A DNA stretch of 12,659 bases from Phoronis pallida. Lineage: Eukaryota; Phoronida; Phoronidae. The notes below the pieces were generated by a model that was not told the origin of the DNA, made no database searches, and saw only the letters and a program-made list of their open reading frames with translations. A program made the position numbers and the translations under genes. Location: the NCBI GenBank assembly GCA_028565715.1, contig JAOXYC010183579.1, forward strand, positions 1 to 12,659. Reading direction: 5' to 3'. Positions 1 to 8,440 of the stretch are shown here, one piece after another; within the stretch, counting starts at the first letter, position 1; each line of letters begins with the position of its first letter.

Positions 1-1985
1 CAATTGATATTATAAATATTAATCACTAAATTGTAGGCATAGACACACGATTATGTAATAATGTAATTGCAGTAGGCTGGTCATGGAGATATTTTTGGGT
101 ATGGTAAATATGCCAGTATCACTATTTTTCCTTCTTTTATAGATAAATGTAACCAAAATCATGAGTCTTATGTCGTTTGTAACTTTGAAAAACTTTGATA
201 TAGTTTTTCAGACAAAGCATTGTTAAGTCATGCATATTTTCAGTGATTTTGATTAAGTAAGGGATATCCGCCTGACAGAATTTTCCACTCCTGCTAATAA
301 TTAAATCATGAGGTAAACACTAAGTAGGAGACACTTCCACTATTAAAACATATTAATAATATGAATTGTGATAACCATTGTTAAAGATTACCAGTGTCAT
401 CAGATTTGAATATTAGATGTGTATAGTTTCTGCAATATTGGTGATATATTGGCCATTTGACACCAGATGTGGTTCAATTGACGGCCAGATATGAGAGAGT
501 AAATTCTGTTTCAAGAAGGTTGTCGATCAATTTTGATCAACATAGAGTCACTCTCAAAGGTGTTACGTATGTCTGACTGTGAACTTATTGAGACCTTTCT
601 GAGACTTCCAGTGCCATTTAACATTGCTCAGGGGTGTCGGGTAAAGTTGTAGCACCCATGTATTCACACTAAAAGGACTGTGTGACGGAATGGGGTAAGT
701 AGTCAGCTGTCCAAGAGAGTATTAATATCCGGAAAAACAAAATTACTTTAACTTAGGTTATCCACCCGAAAACATGTGAAATATAAATCAATAACAAAAT
801 TATTCAGTCAAACTGACGGCAGTTGCAAGGTGCCCCCAAAAAGTAAAGTGCAAAAATCGACAGGTAATCATTGTAAACAATAATGGTATAATTTACGTGT
901 AAAATAACATGTTATCAAGCTTTTGTATTGCATTTATATATTCAGTTAGATGCGCAGATTGTATAATCTTTTCTAACATTGAGAGATCTATATAAAATAC
1001 TTATATATATTTCTTTATAAAATAAACAGATGAAATATACTGGATCTTGTTTTTACACTTCTCTAGTTTCCTACATGTTATAAGTACATCATCAGTCTAT
1101 TGACAAAATCCATAGTCTCGGCCAGTCAGTAATCGTAGTGTGAATATTAAAACAAACACAATATTCTTCAAACGTAACATGTTTCATGACTTGCAGAGCC
1201 ACATTCTCAAACGAACAATGAACTGATACATACATAAATGAGATCAAAACGAGGCTGGTTCTATTTGCCGCCAATTTTCAACAAAAAAGACAACTGTGTG
1301 CCTACTTACTGCGTGCCAACGCCCATAGAGTGCATGACAACAGGTGGCGCTCACATTAACTAACTAAACATTGAGAGATATCATGGGGTGAATTTGGGAT
1401 AAACGTTTAGTTGCTTACATGTTGTGAGGATGTCTAGCTGTGCTTTCTTCTCCTTTATCGATGATTTCTCCAATCTCCGAAATTCACTTTTCGGAACATG
1501 ATATTTTTCGTCGAAATTGTGTAGTAATAATCAAAGAAAGCACTGAATTGGATGCCCAATTGCACACCTGCATCTCACCTTTCCAATATAATTATTGCAC
1601 TTTTGGCTGACAGACAAAACTTGAAATAAGATTTTTTTGGCGTCTTTACTAAACAGATTCATCAAGATGTCCGAATGTACTTATAGTATGTACTAGAGTT
1701 TCATCTTTATCATTCATATATAATCCCTGGTACGCATGATTTGGCAAAGTGAAAACGCAACTCCAGACACTGTAATCTTTATATTTCGGACAAATTTTTT
1801 GTTGAATGATTCTCGCTGATAAATGGAAAACGCCATTTTACTTGGCTCCAAGCGATAGATGTGAAAAGTTTCTTTAAATACAAGTTCACCCCATCCTGTG
1901 TCAAACCTTATTACCGACTTCTATCTTCTATGATAAATAAACAAATTGATGATTTTCCTTTATACTGTATATTATATTATTATTA
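1..1985. other. AT-rich non-coding stretch, no gene supported
   Basis: Nothing in this stretch supports a gene. Reading frames on both strands are broken by frequent stops, and the longest ATG-started frames (about 60-77 codons) have no recognisable domain and lie in low-complexity AT-rich sequence. There is a good-looking 3' splice site with a pyrimidine tract ending in AG at 141-142. It is followed by about 27 open codons, but no convincing 5' splice site closes the open segment before the stop near 227. A short self-complementary segment (GATCAA, two bases, TTGATC) lies near 527-540. I read the region as intergenic or intronic DNA. Confidence 0.6.
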
Positions 1986-1990
1986 TTTAA
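1986..1990. repeat. Left target-site duplication (TTTAA)
   Basis: TTTAA abuts the left end of the 338-bp foldback element and is matched by an identical word at 2329-2333. The short AT-only word could match by chance, but it sits exactly where the inverted-repeat similarity starts. Confidence 0.6.
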
Positions 1991-2328
1991 GATACTGTCT
2001 CCTCGTTGGTCCCATTCTGGCGTCAAATTGCAAATCAACTAGAAATGTTGTGTATGAGTCCTTTGTTGAACATAACTCACTTGCATCGGAGTAAAAAAAA
2101 TCATAAAAATTTGCGAAGGGGTGTTTCGAGAGCTTTTGTGTCCGATTTTAACCTTCTCTCAAGAGTAGGTTTGACTTTTTTGGATAAAAAGCTTTCAAAT
2201 CATGCCTTACAGATTTTTTTGAATTTTTTTACTCGATCAAGTTAGTTATGTTCAACAAAGAACTTACACAAAATTTCTAGTTGATTTGAATTTTGACGCC
2301 AGATCGGGATCAACGAGGAGACAGTATC
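1991..2328. mobile_element. 338-bp foldback MITE, complete, with TTTAA duplication
   Basis: A non-autonomous DNA transposon or foldback element; it encodes no transposase. The outer arms (1991-2078 and 2242-2328) are inverted copies of each other with about nine differences over 88 bases. They begin GATACTGTCTCCTCGTTG and end with the complement. Complementarity weakens but continues inward past AGTAAAAAAA and AAGCTTTT blocks to a centre at 2160/2161 (CTCTC then AAGAG), so almost the whole element is one imperfect palindrome. The 5-base word TTTAA lies immediately outside both ends (1986-1990 and 2329-2333), as expected of a target-site duplication; a TTAA duplication with one extra T is an alternative. 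The frames at 1861-2094 and 2006-2245 are artefacts of this repeat. The superfamily cannot be assigned without the parent transposase. Confidence 0.85.
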
Positions 2329-2333
2329 TTTAA
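2329..2333. repeat. Right target-site duplication (TTTAA)
   Basis: This is the partner of the TTTAA at 1986-1990, directly next to the right end of the foldback element. Confidence 0.6.
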
Positions 2334-2628
2334 TTTACAGCTAGCAGATCTCAAGTATTTCATATATCAGTTCATTTTATCAAGTCAATGGCCGCCGGGT
2401 TTTTGCTGGAAGTAGCGGAGGTATTTATATGTATCCAACCTCATTAAAAAATTGAATGTGCTATTAGTTGGGATGTAGCAATTAGACTAGAAAAGATTTT
2501 TCTTGCAAGAATCATAACCATTACTGTTATTAGAGGTGCGAACTGTAATAAGCCAGTCATTACAAAAATCACCTATTTGTGAATGAATGATTTGAAAATT
2601 ATGTGCAAATGCTAATTGCTAGCGGATA
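2334..2628. other. Spacer between two transposon-like elements
   Basis: About 295 bases of AT-rich sequence separate the two inverted-repeat elements. I see no reading frame, RNA gene or repeat in it. Confidence 0.5.
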
Positions 2629-3261
2629 TACAGGATGTCTCATACGTACCCCCAACTTTAAACCCCTGTGTAACAAATTTTATTTGATAAAAAACCATAA
2701 AAGGTACTTCATACGTATATTTATCCTTTGATACATATCATAAATGCATTTGTAATTATAAAACTCTAGCATAGGTTTATTCAACCATTCATGAGTTCTT
2801 CCTCAAAAAATAGAACGATTTTCTTGAAAACTGTATTTTTAAGATGTTTTTAGATAGACATGCTAAAAATATGTTTGTTCATCTGCAGATTCCCAGCAAA
2901 AATTACATGCAAAGGACTGTTTTTAAACTATTCAATATCAACTGTTACAGTTGGCTGTTACAATGATGCTTTTCGAACAAAAGGGATAAAACTGAAGCTA
3001 AAAATACTAACTTTATTCATTTTTTGGAAAAAACATTTTTGAGTCGATAATGAAATTTGAACTTTTGGCCATATACATGTATTTCAAATGGAAAAAGTGG
3101 TCAAAACGAGTTTCGAGTATGAAATTTCAAATGTTCACAAATTTACTATTTGAAAAGTATCTTGATTATTTTTTGACAAATGACGTATTCTTTTAGAGTA
3201 ACTAAATAATATTTTTACAAGAGCCCAAAGTTGAGAGTAATTACTTATGGGACACCCTGTA
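2629..3261. mobile_element. 633-bp MITE with long inverted repeats and TA duplication
   Basis: A non-autonomous DNA transposon with no transposase coding. The left end TACAGGATGTCTCATA and the complement of the right end, TACAGGGTGTCCCATAA, match except at two positions. The match resumes inward with CAACTTT blocks and further weaker blocks for roughly 100 bases. TA flanks both ends (2627-2628 and 3262-3263), which is the duplication made by Tc1/mariner-type transposases. A perfect CAACTG-TTA-CAGTTG palindrome (2939-2953) falls at the exact midpoint, suggesting that this element too arose as one large foldback. Assignment to the Tc1/mariner group rests only on the TA flanks and the terminal repeats. 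The 60-codon frame at 2860-3042 shows no known domain. Confidence 0.75.
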
Positions 3262-3299
3262 TAATCACTAAAAATGTAACGCTTTTTTGTTTGTGAAAG

Positions 3300-3420
3300 G
3301 CGAGACGCCACTCACGGTGGTTAAATTGAATGCAAAAAGTCTGATCTATCCGTGCTCTAAAGGTTATGACCCTGGTTAGAGGGGGATCATTGGTTTGATT
3401 CCCGTAGATGAGAATGACTT
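3300..3420 (+). repeat. Possible degenerate tRNA-derived SINE or tRNA pseudogene
   Basis: GGTTTGATTCC at 3392-3402 differs by one base from the RNA polymerase III B-box consensus GGTTCGANTCC. About 40 bases upstream, TGCTCTAAAGG loosely resembles an A box, and this spacing is normal for tRNA promoters. The predicted T stem is poor and I cannot fold a full cloverleaf, so a working tRNA gene is unlikely. If real, it is an old SINE head or a decayed tRNA copy. A chance match is a serious alternative. Confidence 0.3.
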
Positions 3421-4250
3421 TATCTGCATTCCTTTTGTTTGATTGATTATTTTAAAGGCGTCATTGCCACTTAGCAATGTAAAATCACCAACTTTAAAAT
3501 TCTGTGAATGATTAACGATTTGTTAGGTCTGATTTAGTGGTTTGGGAGGGTAACTCAATGCTTGTGAGAATGCTTCTAGGGTAGGGTAGTGGATAGAAAG
3601 AATTTCCATTCACACTCGAATTAATGTGTTTTGTGATTGAAAAGAGGGTTTAAAAATTCTTGTTTAATTATACATAATTCTAAGCGCACTAAGCCATCCT
3701 GTTATTTTCAATTATTTGTTATTCAAAGAAAGAAATGTAATTATACAGAAATTAAGAAATTACAAAAACAAAATTGTGAATGAAAGGTTAAAAAATAGGC
3801 CATTTTTTGTTATGTAATAATGGAGGATGATTGAACAGTGTGAAATTTTAATTAAGAATAGATTATAAATAATTCTTCACAGCATCCGACGGTGAACTCA
3901 TTGACTTATTTTTTGTTAAAGAGATTTACGTAACCAGGGGACCTGCCACTCAGTGATAAAGTGTTAAAGTGTTAGCACAAATCGTTATCTATCCAATATA
4001 GATTGAAACACCTTCCACTCAATTAAAAAAACCTCCCACATAAAGTTTAAAACAACTACCACATTCGTTACACAACGACTTTTTCAGTGTATTGTTGGAG
4101 CGGAATACTCAGCAACGTCCGATGCGTGCAGAATGTTGGTCGTGGCAATTGTTTCATTAAACCTTGTTCAAAAACATAAAGAATGGTTGTTTTTCCGTTG
4201 TGCTGACACTTTAAGTGGACGTTTCCACTGATTGTTTTCACTTTGATTTT
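3421..4250. other. AT-rich stretch without a gene
   Basis: No frame, RNA gene or clear repeat is supported. Two short perfect hairpins are visible: CATTGC with GCAATG near 3461-3478, and AGTGGA with TCCACT near 4214-4229. Both are too short to mean much. Confidence 0.5.
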
Positions 4251-4251
4251 T

Positions 4252-4377
4252 TGTTGACAACCAGGTCATTGGCAGATATAGGATCACAAAAATCAAGACT
4301 GCAACTTTTTAAAGAAAAAAACAAAAAAATTGAGTCTTGATTTTTGAGACATTATATCTCTTAGTCACCAGGCAATA
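4252..4377. repeat. Inverted repeat / small foldback element, about 126 bp
   Basis: A 13-base perfect inverted repeat, AAAAATCAAGACT at 4288-4300 and its complement at 4333-4345, encloses a 32-base A/T-rich loop. Outside it the similarity continues through AGATATA (4274-4280) paired with TATATCT (4353-4359), and through CCAGG and related bases to about 4252 and 4377. The extent of the pairing suggests a foldback element or a fossil hairpin rather than chance. I could not define a target-site duplication. It ends just upstream of the 162-bp tandem array. Confidence 0.65.
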
Positions 4378-4419
4378 TTTTAAACTAGAGCAACGCTAAA
4401 GGGATGCACCACGGGGGTA

Positions 4420-5020
4420 TGCAACTCGACATATACTAAGATAGAGTTAAACATTGTTCCCTTCACACAAGCGTCAAAGGGTTTCATAGATAATGGACAG
4501 AAACCAATTGAAGCAATTTTGAACTTATTTTCCAATAGGGGGGCTGGGGTGATCCCGATGGTTCGAAAACTGACTGGTGCCGGCGCATCCATACAGAGAA
4601 CATATGTTCCAAAATTTCCTCAAAATCCATCAAGTGGTTTGGAAGATTATTGACGGAAACCAAAATTGCGGAAGATTTCAAATTAATTTTGGCCAACAGG
4701 GGGAGCTGAAGTAATCGCGACGGTCTGAAAATCGACTGGTGTCGGCGCATCCATACAGAGAACATATGTTCCAAATTTCCTCAAAATCCATCAAGCGGTT
4801 TCAAAGATTATTGACGGAAACCAAAATTGCGGACGATTTAAAATTCATATTGGCCAACAGGGGGAGCTGGAGTAATCGTGACGGTCCGAAAAATCAACTG
4901 GTGCCGCGCATCCATACAGAGAACATGTTTTGAATTTCGTCAAAATCCGTCAAGTGGTTTCGAAGATAATGATGGAAACCCAAATTGTGGACGATTTTGA
5001 ATTTATTTTGGCCAACAAAA
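4420..5020. repeat. Tandem array of a 162-bp unit, about four copies
   Basis: The word GCATCCATACAGAGAACA recurs at 4585, 4747 and 4908, giving periods of 162 and 161. Each copy continues with blocks reading TCAAAATCC(A/G)TCAAG, GGAAACC and TTGGCCAACA. A more diverged first copy, with AAACATTGTTCCC, GTTTCATAGATAATGGACAG and AGGGGGGCTGGGG, lies at about 4420-4584. Because 162 is 54 codons, frames pass through more than one copy on both strands; the 96-codon minus-strand frame at 4484-4774 therefore repeats EHMFSVWMRRHQS. These frames are a by-product of period length: the one-base deletion near 4905 and stops in other copies break them, and no family is recognised. The array is probably a small satellite or a tandemly duplicated transposon piece. 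Confidence 0.85.
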
Positions 5021-5112
5021 AAGGATCAAATTGTGTAAACGATACGGATGGAAATGTCGTATTTCAATAACTGATTTCACATTTGGTATAAGTAGCGATG
5101 TATGAGTTTAAT
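5000..5112 (+). repeat. Dispersed repeat, copy 1 (partial)
   Basis: The segment beginning TTGGCCAACAAAAAAGGATC and ending GTAGCGATGTATGAG matches two longer copies at 7989-8160 and 8267-8440. Shared words include ATCAAATTGTG/AT and AAGTAGCGATGTAT. It follows directly from the last unit of the 162-bp array, sharing the TTGGCCAACA block with it. The tandem array and the dispersed family may therefore be related or may have been joined here. Confidence 0.6.
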
Positions 5113-5152
5113 TGCCCATATCATGAATTGACATTGTTCCACCAGTCACAGG

Positions 5153-5265
5153 CAATTTTTGGAAAGATAGATAAAGGTAGACAGAACTCATGAACTTTCA
5201 ATGCTGTCAAAAAACAATTAGTTTTTTACACAAAAACATACAAGCAAAAAATCTTTCCAAAATTG
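5153..5265. repeat. Spaced inverted repeat
   Basis: CAATTTTTGGAAAGAT at 5153-5168 is mirrored by ATCTTTCCAAAATTG at 5251-5265, with one base fewer in the T run. The 82-base spacer shows no coding or RNA gene. It could be the ends of another small element. Chance in AT-rich DNA is possible, although the shared GGAAAGAT core makes it less likely. Confidence 0.45.
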
Positions 5266-5754
5266 GATCTTAAAAAGTTGTCATATCAGAGAAAACCTTA
5301 ATTTTCCCCCAAAGCATGTTGCTATATTCATTATCATGTGTATTTATTCGGATTATCATAATCACTCATTAGGCCTACCAAACTTAAAGTAAAAGAGATA
5401 CTGCATACCCACAGCCCCGAGTTGCAGACAGGGTGAGATAACTAAGCAAAGGCCACAATCATTCTAGTGCAGTTGATCTGAATGTAAACAAGTTGGCTCA
5501 TGTGTTCAACAGAAATATATGTGAATCTCAGATGTTGAGCAGTTCAGCAACAGTCAATCTTTCACTTTAGTACAAGAGGCCGAGGGAGTGGAACTGCTTA
5601 AGTGAACCTTTAACTGAGAGAATGCGCCAGGAGTTACGTACCGTGTGATGATTAATAGTGATAGTACTACGAGTGAATGAGATATTTAATGTGCATTAAT
5701 CTACTAGGCAGAGTAAACTTGGATTAGCATTGAGTCATGCAGAATCTGCAGCAT
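5266..5754. other. Stretch without a gene
   Basis: I see no supported reading frame, RNA gene or repeat here. The sequence is somewhat less AT-rich than its neighbours. Confidence 0.5.
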
Positions 5755-5817
5755 GTAACACAGTAACGCGTGTAACACTGTAACGTATGTACTCGGCATG
5801 GATTGTAACACTGTAAA
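5755..5817. repeat. Short degenerate repeat, GTAACACTGTAA-type
   Basis: Three copies of a 12-13-base word lie at 5755-5767 (GTAACACAGTAAC), 5772-5784 (GTAACACTGTAAC) and 5805-5817 (GTAACACTGTAAA). The spacings of 17 and 33 bases fit a decayed minisatellite of about 16-17 bases in which one copy has been lost. No function is evident. Confidence 0.55.
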
Positions 5818-5828
5818 ATTTCTACCAG

Positions 5829-5973
5829 GATTACCCACAGAAACTAAAGGAAATAGGCAACACATGTATTTATTGGAATAGTGAATGTTTGATATCCAAG
5901 GCTAAGTGGATTAGTGGATGTTTTTGGATTATCTCATCGGGGCATAGCACCCGATGTTGCTGGCAATTAAAAG
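5829..5973 (+). other. Weak candidate internal exon (145 nt)
   Basis: A TTTCTACCAG acceptor precedes 5829 and a strong donor, AAAAG then GTAAGC, begins at 5974. One frame stays open for all 48 codons between them (GAT TAC CCA CAG at the start). Against this, the acceptor's pyrimidine tract is short, a repeat lies directly upstream, and the predicted peptide is unusually rich in Trp, Cys and Ile and resembles no family I know. I regard it as a chance open segment unless RNA evidence shows otherwise. Confidence 0.15.
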
Positions 5974-6950
5974 GTAAGCCTGTAAGTAGTTAAGGTAGCC
6001 GGATGATCTGGTGATAAGATAGTGAAGATTAGATAAGAAGTTGGGATTGAAATCTCAACTGATTGGCATTTTTGGCACAGAAACTTTATACAGCTAGCAA
6101 TGAACTATATTTGTTTACACACATGGTGTCTGCTTCAACTGCTGACTATACAGAAGCTAAATTACAGTTTCCAAGGAAAATAAAAGTTTGATGCAAAGTT
6201 TGTCCCTACCAGAATAATTAGTCTGGAAAATTTTCCAACTGTTTAAAATGGATTAAATTCTGTTAAAACAGCAAAATGTTTAAAACTGTAGGTTGGGGCT
6301 GATTGATTGCAAATTACGGACCATTGTGTTTTTTTTATAAACTGGATATACCATCCAGTTGGTTTAGGTTACATCATGCAACTTCATCTGTTCCAGAGAG
6401 CTTTTGTATTAGAAAGACAGGAATTCAAAAAAGAACAATGTCTTCTTATTTGAAAATCAGGGTGGGCTTATTTATATCTGACTTCACCCAATCTGATGAA
6501 TGAAAAATAAGCAAAATGTGTGAATATGGTTATTCAGGAGAATGGGCTTTAACTTGAGCACTGTAGGACAGTGGCAATTGGTCGCACAAAGCAAGTAGTG
6601 TACAGAAAGAGCTTTGGGTATCAAGAATTCTTAACTTACCACTCTAACATACCACAAAAATATTGTACAAGACAAAAAGCTGTATACTTTTTCAGATTGA
6701 CATATGGTTTAAATGAAAAACACAAAATAACACTGTTCGCCATGTGCCAAGTACATTTATTGACTTGCAAACATTTCATAGTAGGAAACTCCCTGTACAT
6801 TTAAAAAAATGTTATCGAGCAAATTATTTTGCTTGCCTAGTTTGTTGATCAGAAGACTGCTTTAATCAAAGTTTATTTTTGACTCAATTTTTCCAGTCCC
6901 CATAATTGTCACTTTCATAAAAAAAGTAAAATAAACCAAAAAAATTATTA
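5974..6950. other. Stretch without a supported gene
   Basis: Frames of 66 codons (6303-6503) and 77 codons (6571-6804) occur on the plus strand, but no domain, signal peptide or membrane segment is recognisable. Their length is within chance expectation, so I do not call them genes. Confidence 0.5.
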
Positions 6951-7045
6951 TTGTTGGTCCCAATCCGGCGATTTTAACATACTCTTTAAGAGTAGGTTTG
7001 ACTTTTTTCGGATAATGGGTCAAAAACTCATGCCATACTTTTTAA
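6951..7045 (+). mobile_element. Rearranged fragment of the 338-bp foldback family
   Basis: The sequence starts with GTTGGTCCCAATCCGGCG, matching the left arm of the element at 1991-2328 (GTTGGTCCCATTCTGGCG). It then jumps to the centre of that element: ATTTTAAC, AGAGTAGGTTTGACTTTTTT, GGATAA and CATGCC. About 110 bases between GGCG and ATTTTAAC are absent. The centre has become a perfect palindrome of TACTCTT and AAGAGTA around one T. It shows that the foldback element belongs to a family with more than one member here. The outer ends are too eroded to place a duplication. Confidence 0.7.
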
Positions 7046-7642
7046 GAACAATTTTAATAGAATATAAACTTCACAGAATCACTGAGAATGCTTTATCCAT
7101 TACAATCCTTTTCTTTTATTTGCTAAGAATTAAAACTGACCAACAGTGTTTTTTTTCTTTCTGTTTTTTTCTTCATATCCAAGGGTAGTCTGTTAATCTC
7201 GAAACTCAAGTAAAAATAGGCAATAGAGAACTGTCAGTTCATTAGTAGCTAGACTGAACTTCAGCCCCTTCGACTCCGGTCGAGGGACTGTATCAATCGC
7301 AGGGGGTCTTTCAGTTTTTTACCGAAAGTAGGAAACTGTGTTTAAGCAGTGACATAATCTGAACACAATACTCGATTACAGACCATTGTTTGAGATGGGC
7401 TGTGGGAGAGACTAATTAAGTAGCCACCGGGCATTCTTTTAATTGAAAGTGTAGAGGGTAGCAGATAACAGGACACCCAGGTATAAATTAGAAACTCCTA
7501 AACGATGATTTGACTAGAGCATACCCAAAGTGTTTTGGTAATAAAGTTGTTACTGGTGATACATTAATTAGCATCAGTTCATAATTACAGATTAAATGAA
7601 GTCCAGGAAGGTTAATTTGTCGACTGAGGACCGTGGGGTATT
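7046..7642. other. Stretch without a gene; one GC-richer hairpin
   Basis: No frame or RNA gene is supported. CCTTCGAC (7267-7274), a TCCG loop and GTCGAGGG (7279-7286) form an eight-base stem with one G-T pair, in a locally GC-richer segment. Confidence 0.45.
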
Positions 7643-7740
7643 GTCCTAAGATTTAGGGAATAAATTATAAGCAATTCATTTAACCCAATTTCTTTTATCC
7701 CTTATGACTGATAATTAGATTTGATGCAAGTTTCCATACT
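7643..7740 (+). repeat. 98-bp direct repeat, copy A
   Basis: This segment matches 7841-7938, 198 bases downstream. Shared blocks include GTCCTAAG/GTTCCTAAG, CATTTAA, TTTATCCCT, GATAATT and a nearly identical tail GATGCAAGTTTCCATA. The two copies are diverged, mainly in the middle, so the duplication is not recent. Confidence 0.7.
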
Positions 7741-7774
7741 TATTTAGTCCGTGTCTTGAGTTATAACTGATGTC

Positions 7775-7785
7775 GGGGGGGGGGG
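7775..7785 (+). repeat. Homopolymer run of 11 G
   Basis: Eleven consecutive G between the two 98-bp direct repeats. A second run of seven G starts at about 7849 inside copy B. Such runs are prone to slippage, so the length may not be exact. Confidence 0.8.
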
Positions 7786-7840
7786 TGGATGTGCCAAAGA
7801 TTTGAGTTTTGTTTGATTGTAAAAAAAGTTATCATGTTAA

Positions 7841-7938
7841 GTTCCTAAGGGGGGGTCAATTATAACCAACCATTTAAATCTAATTTCCTTTATCCCTCGC
7901 TACGGATAATTCAGAATTGATGCAAGTTTCCATAATTC
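7841..7938 (+). repeat. 98-bp direct repeat, copy B
   Basis: Partner of the repeat at 7643-7740 and of the same length. It ends in the shared GATGCAAGTTTCCATA tail. About 22 bases further on is a perfect TGGGGG-A-CCCCCA palindrome (7960-7972). Confidence 0.7.
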
Positions 7939-7988
7939 AGTTTCCGGAATTATTAACCATGGGGGACCCCCAGCAATGTAAAAACTGA

Positions 7989-8160
7989 GATCAACTGTAA
8001 CATATAAACACAATGTTTTTGATAAAGAATGGTCAGAAGACTAATAAGGTTTGGCGGTGAAAAATGATCAAATTGTATAAAAGGATCGGAAGACTACATG
8101 GTTTTTCAGTCAATAGTTGATAATTTTATATTAATTGCAAGTAGCGATGTATAACTTTTA
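7989..8160 (+). repeat. Dispersed repeat, copy 2
   Basis: Starts GATCAACTG and matches copy 3 (8267-8440) along its length. Shared blocks include AATGTTTTTGAT/TGATTTTGATCA, AAGAATG, GTTTGGC, ATCAAATTGT, CAATAGTTGAT and AAGTA(G/A)(C/T)GAT. With copy 3 it forms an imperfect tandem pair with a period of 278. The 3' half also matches copy 1 at 5000-5112. Confidence 0.65.
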
Positions 8161-8266
8161 CATTAAAGTCATACATGTTTTTTTTTAAATAATCTGCTTG
8201 TTGAAATACAAAAAGTGTAGGTGACTCGATGAAATATCTGACTGCATAATTATGACAAACTTCAGA

Positions 8267-8440
8267 GATCAACTGAAATGCCCAGGATGAAATGTCAAAA
8301 CCATGATTTTGATCAAGAATGACGGTAGATTTAGTGAAGTTTGGCAACTGAAAACAATCAAATTGTGCTAAAGAAAATGATGAAACACTAAATTTCAATA
8401 GTTGATATTTTTACAATTGTAAGTAATGATTTATGACTTT
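8267..8440 (+). repeat. Dispersed repeat, copy 3
   Basis: Second member of the 278-base-period pair, starting at the same GATCAACTG word. The minus-strand frames of 90 and 93 codons at 8126-8398 and 8388-8669 overlap it. They have no recognisable domain and are best read as chance frames in repeat sequence. Confidence 0.65.

Noticed and set aside
141-227. Exon after the acceptor at 141-142
   Set aside because: The acceptor is good, but the only donor-like word before the in-frame stop (GTTAAG near 223) is weak and no polyadenylation context supports a terminal exon.
1861-2245. Two overlapping plus-strand frames of 77 and 79 codons
   Set aside because: Both run into or lie within the non-coding foldback element and show no protein family.
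4598-4771. GAACATATGTTC palindromes as steroid-receptor response elements
   Set aside because: Receptor elements of this class need three bases between half sites; here there are two. The words recur simply because they belong to the tandem unit.
4484-4774. 96-codon minus-strand open frame with internal peptide repeat
   Set aside because: It comes from the 162-bp tandem array, whose period is a multiple of three. It is not maintained through the later copies, so I treat it as an array by-product.
6303-6804. Two plus-strand frames of 66 and 77 codons
   Set aside because: No domain, no splice context, no similarity that I recognise; chance length.
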